NCBI GenBank assembly: GCA_964607375.1
Contig: CAZSJY010000032.1
Span: 1-21,800, forward strand
DNA: 21,800 nucleotides
Reading direction: 5' to 3'
Origin: JACNLC01 sp964607375
GTDB taxonomy: Bacteria; Fidelibacterota; Marinisomatia; SCGC-AAA003-L08; JACNLC01
In this document: piece after piece, positions 15,225 to 21,800 of the stretch
Layout: the number at the start of each line of letters is the position of its first letter
Position numbering within the stretch: the first letter of the stretch is position 1
Notes under the pieces: model-generated
The model's database searches: none
Told to the model about the DNA's origin: nothing
The model's input: the letters and a program-made list of their open reading frames with translations, nothing else
Translations under genes and position numbers: made by a program

Positions 15225-15830
15225 TTAAAGTACTACTCTTAGTTTACCTGAACTTTTTTCAAATAGGGTTTTATCAAATTCTATGGCTTTCGCTTTGGGC
15301 AAACTCAAAATTGTGGTCACATCTGTATCAAAATTCTGCTTAACTACTTCCCCATCGAACTGATTGATAATCGATTCTACAAACCGAGTATGTTCGTACT
15401 CATGCTTTATAGTTAACTTTAACATTGGTTGCCACAATGCAAACTTGCATCCATCCAGTGAATCTTCTGTGGATTTTGTATAAGCATTAATAAGTCCTGG
15501 AATACCAAGTTTGGTACCACCAAAATATCGAACAACAAAGCAAGATATATTAATTAAATTATTTCTTTGTAGAGTATGCAAAATTGGGGGACCAGAACTA
15601 TTCTTAGGTTCCCCATCATCAGAAGCAAATTCCTCAACTCTGTCTTCATTGTAAAATCGATATGCATTACAAACATGATTCGCTTTTGGATGTTCTAATT
15701 TATACCGTGTTAGTTTCGAACGATATTCATCAAGGTTAGATGTTGGATGCACAAATGATAGAAATTTTGAACCTCTATCTTTGTATTCTCCTGCATAAGT
15801 AGACTGGATTGTATATAACTTTTTGGTCAT
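15225..15830 (-). CDS. YigZ/IMPACT-family protein (UPF0029)
   Basis: The 201-residue protein belongs to the YigZ/IMPACT family. The N-terminal domain has the family core: HVCNAYRF (about 52-59), SDDGEP (69-74) and VVRYFGGTKLGIPGL. The eukaryotic member IMPACT regulates GCN2; bacterial members are small ribosome- or nucleic-acid-associated candidates with no settled function. The usual GTAG after SDDGEPS is NSSG here. A C-terminal DUF1949-like domain fills the last 65 or so residues. The start overlaps the stop of the upstream metalloprotease gene by 4 bases (ATGA), with no clear ribosome site, so translation is probably coupled. Family is clear, function is not. Confidence 0.88.
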   Translation of the reverse strand: MTKKLYTIQSTYAGEYKDRGSKFLSFVHPTSNLDEYRSKLTRYKLEHPKANHVCNAYRFYNEDRVEEFASDDGEPKNSSGPPILHTLQRNNLINISCFVVRYFGGTKLGIPGLINAYTKSTEDSLDGCKFALWQPMLKLTIKHEYEHTRFVESIINQFDGEVVKQNFDTDVTTILSLPKAKAIEFDKTLFEKSSGKLRVVL

Positions 15831-17602
15831 CTTAAGAGAATAGTTTTTTGCGTTCCAATTACAAATCCATTTTTGCGAAGTTTTATCAAATAAATTCCAG
15901 ATGGCAAATTCTGATTTTGGTAAAACGAAATCGGCATCCTCTGCCTTCCCTGTTCAAGAAAAGGGATATTTTCCGAATAAACTTTTTGCCCTTTAAGATT
16001 AAATACTTCACAAATAACATTTTCGGAATCAGTTTTGGAGTCCAGTAACAGGTGTTGTATGGAATGTTCTACAACCACAAAAGGATTTGGATAAACAGAT
16101 ATTATTGTATTTTCATCAATATCATCTATAGAAGGCCAAGTAGTAATCGAAACTGAGTTAGAAAATTCTGATGAACCATTTTCACTAACTACTCTAACTT
16201 CGTATGTGTAACCAGTATCTACTTCAAAAGTAGTATCAAAGAAAGTTCTATCTATAGTAGAAAATAATGAATCATCATTACGATAAATCTCATAGGACAA
16301 GGTATCCCCAGGACCAGGTGATGGCTCCCAGATCAACTTAATAGAGGAATGATCAATTTGATAAACTACTAAATTCTCAGGAGATACAGGGGCAAATATT
16401 GGAGTTACAGTCAATGATATTTCCATCGAATAATAATTAGGATTTCTGCTGTAAACAAAATGTATTTCATCATATTTATGGAGTTGATTTGTTGTTCCAT
16501 CTCTTGCTTCAATCACTGCGTTATCTTCAATATTGTTGCCAAGTATAATCCAATTTCCTAAGTAATTGCTGTGATTGTGAATGATATTTAAAATTGCATT
16601 TTGCTCATTCAACATTCGGAAAGATTCAATTGAAACCGATGCATTATCCAATGATAAATTCAAGCTGACCTCCTCATCTAACCATTGTGTGGATAGTTCT
16701 ATTGCATCTGCTTGTGCTTGGTCTTCATAATAATAAAATTGTTCATCAATTCCATTGAAGAAGTTTAAGGCGGTAAATTCTAACCAAGCATCATTAAATG
16801 AACTTAAATAATCTGACAAAACATCATCCATTGCATAATAAGCAGAACCACCATTTTCGTAATCTTCCCACATTTTGCGAATAATTACACTCTGAGTTTC
16901 ATCATCTACATTGTCGTATTGAGAACTTAGATAATGACCAAATAAAGCAATACTGTATCCATCTGTATCTTCAATACTCTTCTCAGGATTATTGAAAAAG
17001 TCATCGGTCCATTCTAAATAATCATTACCATCGGGAACAATCACATCTTCTATCCAAGTTGATGACATATCATAGAAGTAAATATCACTATTGGGTTGTC
17101 TATATCCGCGTTGGACTGCGTGAAAAAATTCGTGTGCTACTGTTAATCTCATCGCTTGTAAACCAGTTGTGTAATAACCAGATGAATAATCATTATCAAT
17201 TTCTATGTGACCATCGGGAAGGTTAACTCCATATTTGTAGCTACCACGATTGCTGATAAATATTCCGTAATATCCATCATGTCCATCATAATATGGTGAA
17301 GGTTCGGGATCATATCCCATTGAAAGCAAAACACCTCGAGTATAATCCGCAGCGATTCCAACCTCATCAATATAGTCTGGGATTGAGTTTTCATTATTAT
17401 CTGTCAAATCAGGTGCGTTAACTCCTGTAACTTTGTAGAATATTCTAAAATGTCCAGATGGAGAAAGTGAAGTTTGATCCCAATCTGGTAGAACAATTCT
17501 GTCTAAGCTGTAATTTTCTTCGGTTTCAGGGAAACAACTTCTATTATACTGATCACTAAAAAGAAATGCTACTACAGCCACCAATGATAACAAATACTTC
17601 AT
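15827..17602 (-). CDS. Exported zinc-metalloprotease-like protein with Fn3 and T9SS sorting domain
   Basis: The 591-residue protein begins with a signal peptide (hydrophobic 3-16). Residues about 40-300 look like a secreted zincin: HEFFH (157-161), with Glu185 in STWIEDVIV as a possible third zinc ligand. This resembles the MXAN_6640-type putative metalloproteases. A fibronectin type III domain spans about 404-489. The C-terminus (about 499-591) has the VYPNPF motif, VFNLKGQKVYS and LPSGIYLIKL typical of type A T9SS sorting domains, so it should cross the outer membrane and be released or anchored at the surface. No T9SS machinery is in the window. Its start overlaps the der stop by one base (TAATG) with an AGGA ribosome site. 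Protease activity and substrate are not shown; an alternative is a non-catalytic surface protein. Confidence 0.85.
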   Translation of the reverse strand: MKYLLSLVAVVAFLFSDQYNRSCFPETEENYSLDRIVLPDWDQTSLSPSGHFRIFYKVTGVNAPDLTDNNENSIPDYIDEVGIAADYTRGVLLSMGYDPEPSPYYDGHDGYYGIFISNRGSYKYGVNLPDGHIEIDNDYSSGYYTTGLQAMRLTVAHEFFHAVQRGYRQPNSDIYFYDMSSTWIEDVIVPDGNDYLEWTDDFFNNPEKSIEDTDGYSIALFGHYLSSQYDNVDDETQSVIIRKMWEDYENGGSAYYAMDDVLSDYLSSFNDAWLEFTALNFFNGIDEQFYYYEDQAQADAIELSTQWLDEEVSLNLSLDNASVSIESFRMLNEQNAILNIIHNHSNYLGNWIILGNNIEDNAVIEARDGTTNQLHKYDEIHFVYSRNPNYYSMEISLTVTPIFAPVSPENLVVYQIDHSSIKLIWEPSPGPGDTLSYEIYRNDDSLFSTIDRTFFDTTFEVDTGYTYEVRVVSENGSSEFSNSVSITTWPSIDDIDENTIISVYPNPFVVVEHSIQHLLLDSKTDSENVICEVFNLKGQKVYSENIPFLEQGRQRMPISFYQNQNLPSGIYLIKLRKNGFVIGTQKTILLR

Positions 17603-18915
17603 TATTTATTCCTGAATGATATTTTTATTGGCACACCTTTGAAATCAAAATGTTTTCTAAATTGATTTTCAAGATACCTTTTATAGTTTACAGGAAACAA
17701 TTTAGGGAAATTAGTAAAAAAGGCAAATACAGGAGGGGAGTTATGTACTTGAGTAGCATATTTGATTTTCAAGTGTTTACCACTTACAGCAGGAGGTGGA
17801 TACTGTTTTGTTGCTATTTCTACAAATTCATTAATTGATGATGTTTTAATACTCCGGTTTCGATTTTCATAAACTTGTAAAGCAACTTCAAGAACTTTTC
17901 TTACTCTTTTATTTTGATGAATAGAAATAAAAATAACCGGATAGTGTTCTATTGATTTGTATTCGTATTGGATTTCCTCTAAATACTGTTTTGCTGTATC
18001 GGTATCTTTTTCAATTTTATCCCACTTATTCACAACAAGAATAAGTCCTTTACCTTGATTTATCACATCTCTAACAATGCCTTTATCTTGGGCATCAAAA
18101 CCTTTATCTGCATCCACTAATACTGCTGCAACATCACACTCTTCTAATACTCGATAAGTTCGAACTGAGCTGTAATATTCAATAGAATCTCCAACTTTGG
18201 CTTTTCTACGTAATCCAGCAGTATCAATCAAGCGAATTGTTTTTCCATAGTATTTTATAAATGAATCAACAGAATCTCGAGTTGTACCTGCAATTTCAGT
18301 TACGATAGATTTCTCTTCTTGCAATAGTGCATTCATCAGTGACGATTTACCGACATTGGGCATTCCAATAATGGCAAGATCGATGGAGTCAGAATCTTTA
18401 TCTGTTTTGAAATTATCTGCAGGAAGTAATGCAGAAATTTCATCAAGAAAATCCCCAAAATTCCTTCCAGATGCTGCTGAAATTGACATCGGTTCTCCTA
18501 ATCCAAGCTCATAAAATCCATATTGTGCTACTTCGTGAACACCATCATCAATTTTATTGACCACCAATAAGTAGGGTTTCTTAGATTTTTGAACTAACTC
18601 AGATAAATATCTATCACTTGAAGTAATTTCTGCTTTTCCATCAACTAATAAAATAAGCAAATCCGCTTCTTCAATTGCAATTTCAGCTTGTTGCCTTACA
18701 GCTTTGTTTATTTGATGTTTGGAATCTGGTAAATATCCTCCGGTGTCGATTACATTGTATTTTTGCCCTGTCCACTCAAATTTACCAAAAATACGATCTC
18801 GAGTAACACCTTCAACTGGTGAAACTATCGAGTGTCGTCTCCCGACTAATCGATTAAATAAAGTAGATTTTCCAACATTCGGTCTTCCTAGGATTGCTAT
18901 TGTAGGTTCAGCCAA
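17602..18915 (-). CDS. der: Ribosome-assembly GTPase Der (EngA)
   Basis: Der has two tandem GTPase domains and a KH-like C-terminal domain and is essential for 50S subunit maturation. Domain 1 shows GRPNVGKST (10-18), DTGG and NKID; domain 2 shows GMPNVGKSS, DTAG and NKWD. The C-terminal domain ends in HFDFKGVPIKISFRNK, as expected. Length is normal at 437 residues. There is no ATG: two in-frame TTG codons occur, at 18930 and 18915. I chose 18915 because AAAGGA lies 6 bases before it and the protein then begins MAEPTIAILGRPN as in the family; the longer form would add five residues. The start overlaps the stop of the DUF512 gene by 8 bases. The rare start may lower expression or tie it to the upstream gene. 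Confidence 0.96.
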   Translation of the reverse strand: MAEPTIAILGRPNVGKSTLFNRLVGRRHSIVSPVEGVTRDRIFGKFEWTGQKYNVIDTGGYLPDSKHQINKAVRQQAEIAIEEADLLILLVDGKAEITSSDRYLSELVQKSKKPYLLVVNKIDDGVHEVAQYGFYELGLGEPMSISAASGRNFGDFLDEISALLPADNFKTDKDSDSIDLAIIGMPNVGKSSLMNALLQEEKSIVTEIAGTTRDSVDSFIKYYGKTIRLIDTAGLRRKAKVGDSIEYYSSVRTYRVLEECDVAAVLVDADKGFDAQDKGIVRDVINQGKGLILVVNKWDKIEKDTDTAKQYLEEIQYEYKSIEHYPVIFISIHQNKRVRKVLEVALQVYENRNRSIKTSSINEFVEIATKQYPPPAVSGKHLKIKYATQVHNSPPVFAFFTNFPKLFPVNYKRYLENQFRKHFDFKGVPIKISFRNK

Positions 18916-20197
18916 CGATATTCCTTTCAAATATTTCTAAAATACTATCTTGACATACATTAACGGGAACGCCCAATTGTGATGTCATATTTCCCAAAGT
19001 GATATTGTCCAAAGTTTTTGATCCATCATCATTTAAAATTCTGTAAGTGGTCCAAACTGCACTCCCTAATTTTCTTTCTTTGAGTTGAGAGATGATATCT
19101 CTCCCAGTCAACAGTCCAGTGACAGTAACTGAATGACCATAGAAATCATTAATTATCGGTACAATATTAACCGATAAATTTGGAATGGAATTGAGATATT
19201 CTCCCACTTCTTTATTAAAAATTTCGTTTATCAATGTTCCAGTAAATATAGTAAACTCTGTAGGTTGTTCAAAACTCGCCGGAAGGGATGATTTCTCTTT
19301 CTTAAAGTTATCCAAGAACTGACTAACTTGCCCTACCCCATTTTCAACTAAATCGATATCACCAAAATCATATCTTTTTGGAAATGGACTATTTGACAAA
19401 ATGTACCACTCGTCAGAGAATAGTAGAAATGGTTGATCATCAGAAGTTATGTACTTTTGTAAATATTCTTGAGACAAATTCACGATTTTTATTGCATATT
19501 CTCTTGAAACATTTTCGATTTGCATCAAGTGTTCACGATACTTTGTCAATCCAACAGGAACAATTGATACACTCTTAATTTGAGGATAAAATTGATATAA
19601 ATCATCTAAAGTATTTTGAAGATGAATTCCATCATTTTCATTTGGGATTAATACAACTTGAGTGTGCATTTCAATTCCGTTTTCTGCAAGAAATTTTATC
19701 TTATGCAATAGTTGATCGTCTTTTCCGTATAGAAATAACTTTTTTCTAAGCTCAGGTTCTGTTGAATGCACCGAAATATACAATGGTGATAATCGCTGTT
19801 CAACTACGCGAGTCAAATCATTTTTACCCATATTGGTAAGCGTGATATAATGACCGTGTAAGTACGATAACCGATAATCTCCGTCCTTAAAATAGAGTGA
19901 TTGTCTCATTCCTTTAGGGTTTTGGTCGGAAAAACAAAATACACATTTATTAGCACACATTCGAATTTTGAATTCTTCAAATTCTACTCCTAAATCGTCA
20001 TCGTACTCTTTTTCTATTTCTATAATTTGGTTTTCACCGTCAATTTGGACTTCTAATGTGAGAAATTCTTCAGTAATTCGGAATTGATAATCAATATCAT
20101 CACGGACTTTTTTTCCGTTGATTTTAATTAGATGATCACCGGGTTTTAGCCCAATCATTTCACCTAAACTATTTGGATATGTCTTGATTATCTTCAT
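18908..20197 (-). CDS. PDZ / radical-SAM-like Fe-S / DUF512 protein
   Basis: The 429-residue protein has a PDZ-like N-terminus (about 1-60; GLKPGDHLIKINGKKV), then a radical-SAM-type cluster motif Cys81-x3-Cys85-x2-Cys88 (CANKCVFCF) at the start of a TIM-barrel-like region with HGHYITLTN and YISVHSTEP. The DUF512 domain fills the C-terminal half (about 225-425). Related proteins are widespread in Clostridia and cyanobacteria and are annotated as Fe-S oxidoreductases of unknown function. In Clostridia the gene is commonly next to der, exactly as here. Substrate and reaction are not known. It is the first gene of the operon; the stop overlaps der by 8 bases. The start has no clear Shine-Dalgarno. 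Family identity is firm, function unknown. Confidence 0.9.
   Translation of the reverse strand: MKIIKTYPNSLGEMIGLKPGDHLIKINGKKVRDDIDYQFRITEEFLTLEVQIDGENQIIEIEKEYDDDLGVEFEEFKIRMCANKCVFCFSDQNPKGMRQSLYFKDGDYRLSYLHGHYITLTNMGKNDLTRVVEQRLSPLYISVHSTEPELRKKLFLYGKDDQLLHKIKFLAENGIEMHTQVVLIPNENDGIHLQNTLDDLYQFYPQIKSVSIVPVGLTKYREHLMQIENVSREYAIKIVNLSQEYLQKYITSDDQPFLLFSDEWYILSNSPFPKRYDFGDIDLVENGVGQVSQFLDNFKKEKSSLPASFEQPTEFTIFTGTLINEIFNKEVGEYLNSIPNLSVNIVPIINDFYGHSVTVTGLLTGRDIISQLKERKLGSAVWTTYRILNDDGSKTLDNITLGNMTSQLGVPVNVCQDSILEIFERNIVG
18922..18927 (-). promoter_or_regulatory. Ribosome binding site deciding the TTG start of der
   Basis: On the minus strand this reads AAAGGA, 6 bases before the TTG at 18915. 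It supports that codon as the der start rather than the TTG at 18930, which lies upstream of the site. The site is inside the end of the DUF512 gene. Confidence 0.6.
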
Positions 20198-20267
20198 TTG
20201 TTATATAAAACTAAGTTATGAAAGTTACGAAATAATAGAGGTGTTTTGTTAATGGATGATAAAAAAC

Positions 20268-20297
20268 AAAAAAAGCCCTCTTTTAGAAGGCTTTTTT
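20268..20297 (-). terminator. Intrinsic terminator of the thioredoxin gene
   Basis: Arms 20268-20277 and 20288-20297 form a stem of AAAAAAGCC paired with GGCTTTTTT, continued inward by T-A and C-G pairs past one mismatch and closed by a TTTTA loop. On the minus strand it starts 17 bases after the thioredoxin stop and runs into a long T tract (to 20261). The A/T tracts on both sides would let it work in either direction, but only the minus strand has a gene ending here. Confidence 0.88.
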
Positions 20298-20313
20298 ATT
20301 CAAGTAAGTGAAC

Positions 20314-20688
20314 TTAGTTTACTTTTACTTTAGGAAGAATGTTAAATACATCTTCAATCGCTTTATGGAAAGCTTCTTTTGGTAAAGCTCCTGTTAACAT
20401 TTGAGGTTTGCCATCTTTCGGAACAAACAATAACGATGGGATACTTCTAATTCCGAATGCGCTAGCTAATTCTTGTTCTTGCTCAGTATTTACTTTATAG
20501 AAATTTACTTTACCATTATATTCTTCGGAAAGTTCTTCTAAAATGGGTCCTAGCATTTTGCAAGGTCCGCACCAATCTGCCCAAAAATCAATTATACAAG
20601 GTAAATCACCATCAAATTTCCAATCTTTGTTATTTTCAAAATTAAATACTTTTTTCAAAAAGTCTTCTTTTGTAAGATTCTCAGTCAT
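20314..20688 (-). CDS. Thioredoxin
   Basis: The 124-residue cytoplasmic thioredoxin has the active site WCGPC (residues 39-43) and the cis-proline segment SIPSLLF (about 82-88) of the classical fold. It would reduce protein disulfides using thioredoxin reductase. An N-terminal extension of about 20 residues precedes the fold, and there is an additional Cys31 in the first core strand. It is a single-gene unit: an AAGGAG ribosome site lies 6 bases before the ATG, and a clear intrinsic terminator follows. It is divergent from the TerB-like gene with 65 bases between. Several thioredoxins may exist in the genome, so I do not assign a specific symbol. Confidence 0.95.
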   Translation of the reverse strand: MTENLTKEDFLKKVFNFENNKDWKFDGDLPCIIDFWADWCGPCKMLGPILEELSEEYNGKVNFYKVNTEQEQELASAFGIRSIPSLLFVPKDGKPQMLTGALPKEAFHKAIEDVFNILPKVKVN

Positions 20689-20753
20689 TTTTACTCCTTA
20701 TTATTCATTTTTCATAAATTTGACAACATAAAAAGTAAAAGGTTACAAAACTA
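20689..20753. promoter_or_regulatory. Divergent promoter region between thioredoxin and TerB-like genes
   Basis: These 65 bases must hold promoters for both genes. TTGACA at 20720-20725 reads toward the TerB-like gene, with TTACAA 17 bases on, which would place the transcript start very near the ATG at 20754 and make it nearly leaderless. No equally good pair is seen for thioredoxin. The boxes are suggestive only. Confidence 0.35.
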
Positions 20754-21155
20754 ATGAAACAACAAGATATTCTAAACTATCAAACTGCCTGCACAGCTTT
20801 ACTTTTAAGTGTTGCAGATGCAGATGAAATACTTGAAATAAAAGAGATTGATACTGTAAAGGACATAGTTAAATTCTATTTTGAATTGAACGAAAACGAA
20901 GTAAACATACTAATCAATTCAACTCAAGCAATAATGAGAGATTCAGTAGGACTTTTCGAATATGGTCGAATTGTAAATGAAGCTTTCGATAAAGAAGATA
21001 AAATAGAATTTGTTAAAAGCATCTATGAGGTTGCTTACTCTGACGGAGATTTACATTATCTAGAACATCACACTATAAAGAAAATTGCTAACATACTAAA
21101 TATCGAACGAGAAGATCTCATTCTTGCAAAAGCAGAAATTAGACGATATTTATAG
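20754..21155 (+). CDS. TerB-like (tellurite-resistance TerB superfamily) protein
   Basis: The 133-residue, all-helical, acidic protein belongs to the TerB-like superfamily. It has the two typical acidic repeat segments: LLLSVADADEILEIKEID (17-34) and VAYSDGDLHYLEHHTIKKIA (92-111). No signal peptide or membrane helix is seen, so it is cytoplasmic. TerB-like domains are found in tellurite/stress loci and in many stand-alone proteins where they may bind metal; no other ter genes are here, so a tellurite role should not be assumed. The ATG at 20754 is preceded by AAAGG about 11 bases away, which is distant. It is divergent from thioredoxin and convergent with the GYD gene. Confidence 0.8.
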   Translation: MKQQDILNYQTACTALLLSVADADEILEIKEIDTVKDIVKFYFELNENEVNILINSTQAIMRDSVGLFEYGRIVNEAFDKEDKIEFVKSIYEVAYSDGDLHYLEHHTIKKIANILNIEREDLILAKAEIRRYL

Positions 21156-21183
21156 AAATAACTTGGAGATTTTCTTCTATAAA
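21149..21183. terminator. Possible bidirectional terminator between convergent genes
   Basis: A perfect 9-base inverted repeat (21149-21157 and 21175-21183) with a 17-base loop contains the stop codons of both convergent genes: TAG at 21153-21155 and TAA on the minus strand at 21177-21179. The stem is AT-rich and has no long T run, so termination is uncertain. Confidence 0.35.
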
Positions 21184-21467
21184 CTCTTTACTACTTTGTC
21201 AAAGTGATCTACTGAAGTTGCTGGTGCAGTTGAAAATGCAATTCCTGTGATTCTTGTAAGAACAAGTGATGCTTTTAGTGCAGATTCATTATCAGGAAAA
21301 TTGACAATAAACACTAAATCATGTTGCCCTAACAAAGCATGCATCAAAAGGATTTCTCCACCAAAATCTTCAATTACCTTTGTGCACTCATCTGTTCTAC
21401 TAGGTGAAATCTTTCCAATAGCTTTTACAGAATACTTACCAAACATATAATACGTTGACATTGCCAT
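21177..21467 (-). CDS. GYD-domain protein
   Basis: The 96-residue soluble protein matches the GYD domain family: a start of the MxxYxMFGKYS type, then a long helix, FGGEILLMHALLGQHDLVFIV and DNESALKASLVLTRITGI. This is a small ferredoxin-like alpha/beta fold of unknown function. The first ATG (21467) has AAAGGGA about 6-7 bases upstream; a second ATG two codons later (21461) would begin MSTYYMFGKY, closer to the family start but with poorer spacing. It lies downstream of recA on the same strand, 131 bases after its stop, and probably has its own promoter. No enzymatic function is claimed. Confidence 0.82.
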   Translation of the reverse strand: MAMSTYYMFGKYSVKAIGKISPSRTDECTKVIEDFGGEILLMHALLGQHDLVFIVNFPDNESALKASLVLTRITGIAFSTAPATSVDHFDKVVKSL

Positions 21468-21598
21468 ATTAAATCCCTTTCTGTTTTGCCTTTAGTAGTT
21501 GGCTATTTGCTTTTGGCATTTGATAATTATTTAGAAATTAGGTTAATTAGAAATTTGGATTCTCCATGACTCCAACTCTCCTCTTGTCCATCACTCCC

Positions 21599-21799
21599 TT
21601 ACTCAGTATCCATCCCAAGAAAACCTCTAACTAATTTTGCAATTTCTTTTTTGACTGTATCATTTTCTTTTAAATATCGTTTCACATTTTCACGACCTTG
21701 CCCGATTTTATTTTCTTTATATGAAAACCATGAACCTGTCTTGTTGATGATATCCGCTTTAACAGCCAAATCAAGCAAATCACCTTCCATAGAAATTCC
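21599..21799 (-). CDS. recA: RecA, C-terminal fragment (gene continues beyond the right edge)
   Basis: The last 66 residues of RecA are present: GISMEGDLLDLAVKADIINK followed by TGSWFSYKENKIGQGRENVK, matching the end of the RecA core and the start of the C-terminal domain. RecA is the recombinase that drives strand exchange and LexA cleavage. The frame is open up to the window edge; the methionine at 21790 is internal, because the preceding codons (G-I-S) fit the RecA sequence. The tail ends ...GFLGMDTE and is short and only mildly acidic compared with E. coli. It is minus strand, upstream of the GYD gene, and partial only because of the window limit. Confidence 0.95.
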   Translation of the reverse strand, partial: GISMEGDLLDLAVKADIINKTGSWFSYKENKIGQGRENVKRYLKENDTVKKEIAKLVRGFLGMDTE

Positions 21800-21800
21800 T

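Noticed and set aside
20754..21155. Tellurite-resistance operon
   Set aside because: Only a stand-alone TerB-like gene is present; no terA, terC, terD or terZ.
21531..21558. Imperfect tandem repeat TTAGAAATTAGG / TTAGAAATTTGG
   Set aside because: Only two short AT-rich copies with a 16-base period; likely chance in AT-rich intergenic DNA.
21599..21790. Independent 63-residue gene at the right edge
   Set aside because: The sequence matches the RecA C-terminus and the frame continues upstream through G-I-S to the window edge, so this is a truncated recA.
1..21800. CRISPR array, tRNA, rRNA, transposase or phage genes
   Set aside because: I looked on both strands and saw no regularly spaced repeats, cloverleaf-like sequences, rRNA segments or mobile-element proteins.

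Overview
The window is an AT-rich bacterial chromosome segment with densely packed genes, nearly all on the minus strand. An exported metalloprotease-like protein carries a C-terminal type IX secretion (T9SS) sorting domain (YPNPF motif, gliding-type tail), which points to the FCB supergroup (Bacteroidota, Ignavibacteriota and relatives). Several genes have strong AGGAGG-type Shine-Dalgarno sites, which are uncommon in classical Bacteroidota. A deep-branching FCB lineage such as Ignavibacteria/Kapabacteria is therefore my best guess, but it is not proven. No phage, insertion sequence, CRISPR array, tRNA or rRNA is visible.

Region 1 (about 141-8971) is a sodium-bioenergetics island. The minus-strand run nqrA-B-C-D-E-F-apbE encodes the Na+-translocating NADH:quinone oxidoreductase and its FMN transferase, with overlaps or gaps of a few bases. 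Opposite the end of this operon lies a 59-residue Cys-rich membrane protein that I read as NqrM, the Na+-NQR maturation factor. Divergent from it is nhaD (Na+/H+ antiporter), coupled to a universal stress protein. NQR would export Na+ using NADH, ApbE would flavinylate NqrB and NqrC, NqrM would help build the NqrD/NqrE iron centre, and NhaD would exchange Na+ for H+.

Region 2 (about 9266-15170) is a fatty-acid beta-oxidation operon: TetR regulator, acyl-CoA dehydrogenase (FadE), thiolase (FadA) and a fused 3-hydroxyacyl-CoA dehydrogenase/enoyl-CoA hydratase (FadN type). The gene set matches Bacillus fadNAE. A clean TetR-type operator lies just upstream of the regulator. NADH made here could feed the neighbouring Na+-NQR.

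Region 3 (about 15225-20197) is a mixed housekeeping operon: a PDZ/radical-SAM/DUF512 protein, the ribosome-assembly GTPase Der (TTG start), the T9SS-tagged metalloprotease-like protein, and a YigZ/IMPACT-family protein. All four are joined by 1-8 bp overlaps.

Region 4 (about 20261-21800) holds thioredoxin with a clear intrinsic terminator, a divergent TerB-like protein, a GYD-domain protein, and the 3' end of recA running off the right edge.

Most of the window is well-known biology. I did not find a convincing undescribed multi-gene system. The most interesting points are the NqrM call, a variant NqrB flavinylation motif, a long hairpin inside the last codons of apbE, a dispersed-type CGCAAAG repeat forming the end of nqrM, and the uncharacterised DUF512-Der coupling.
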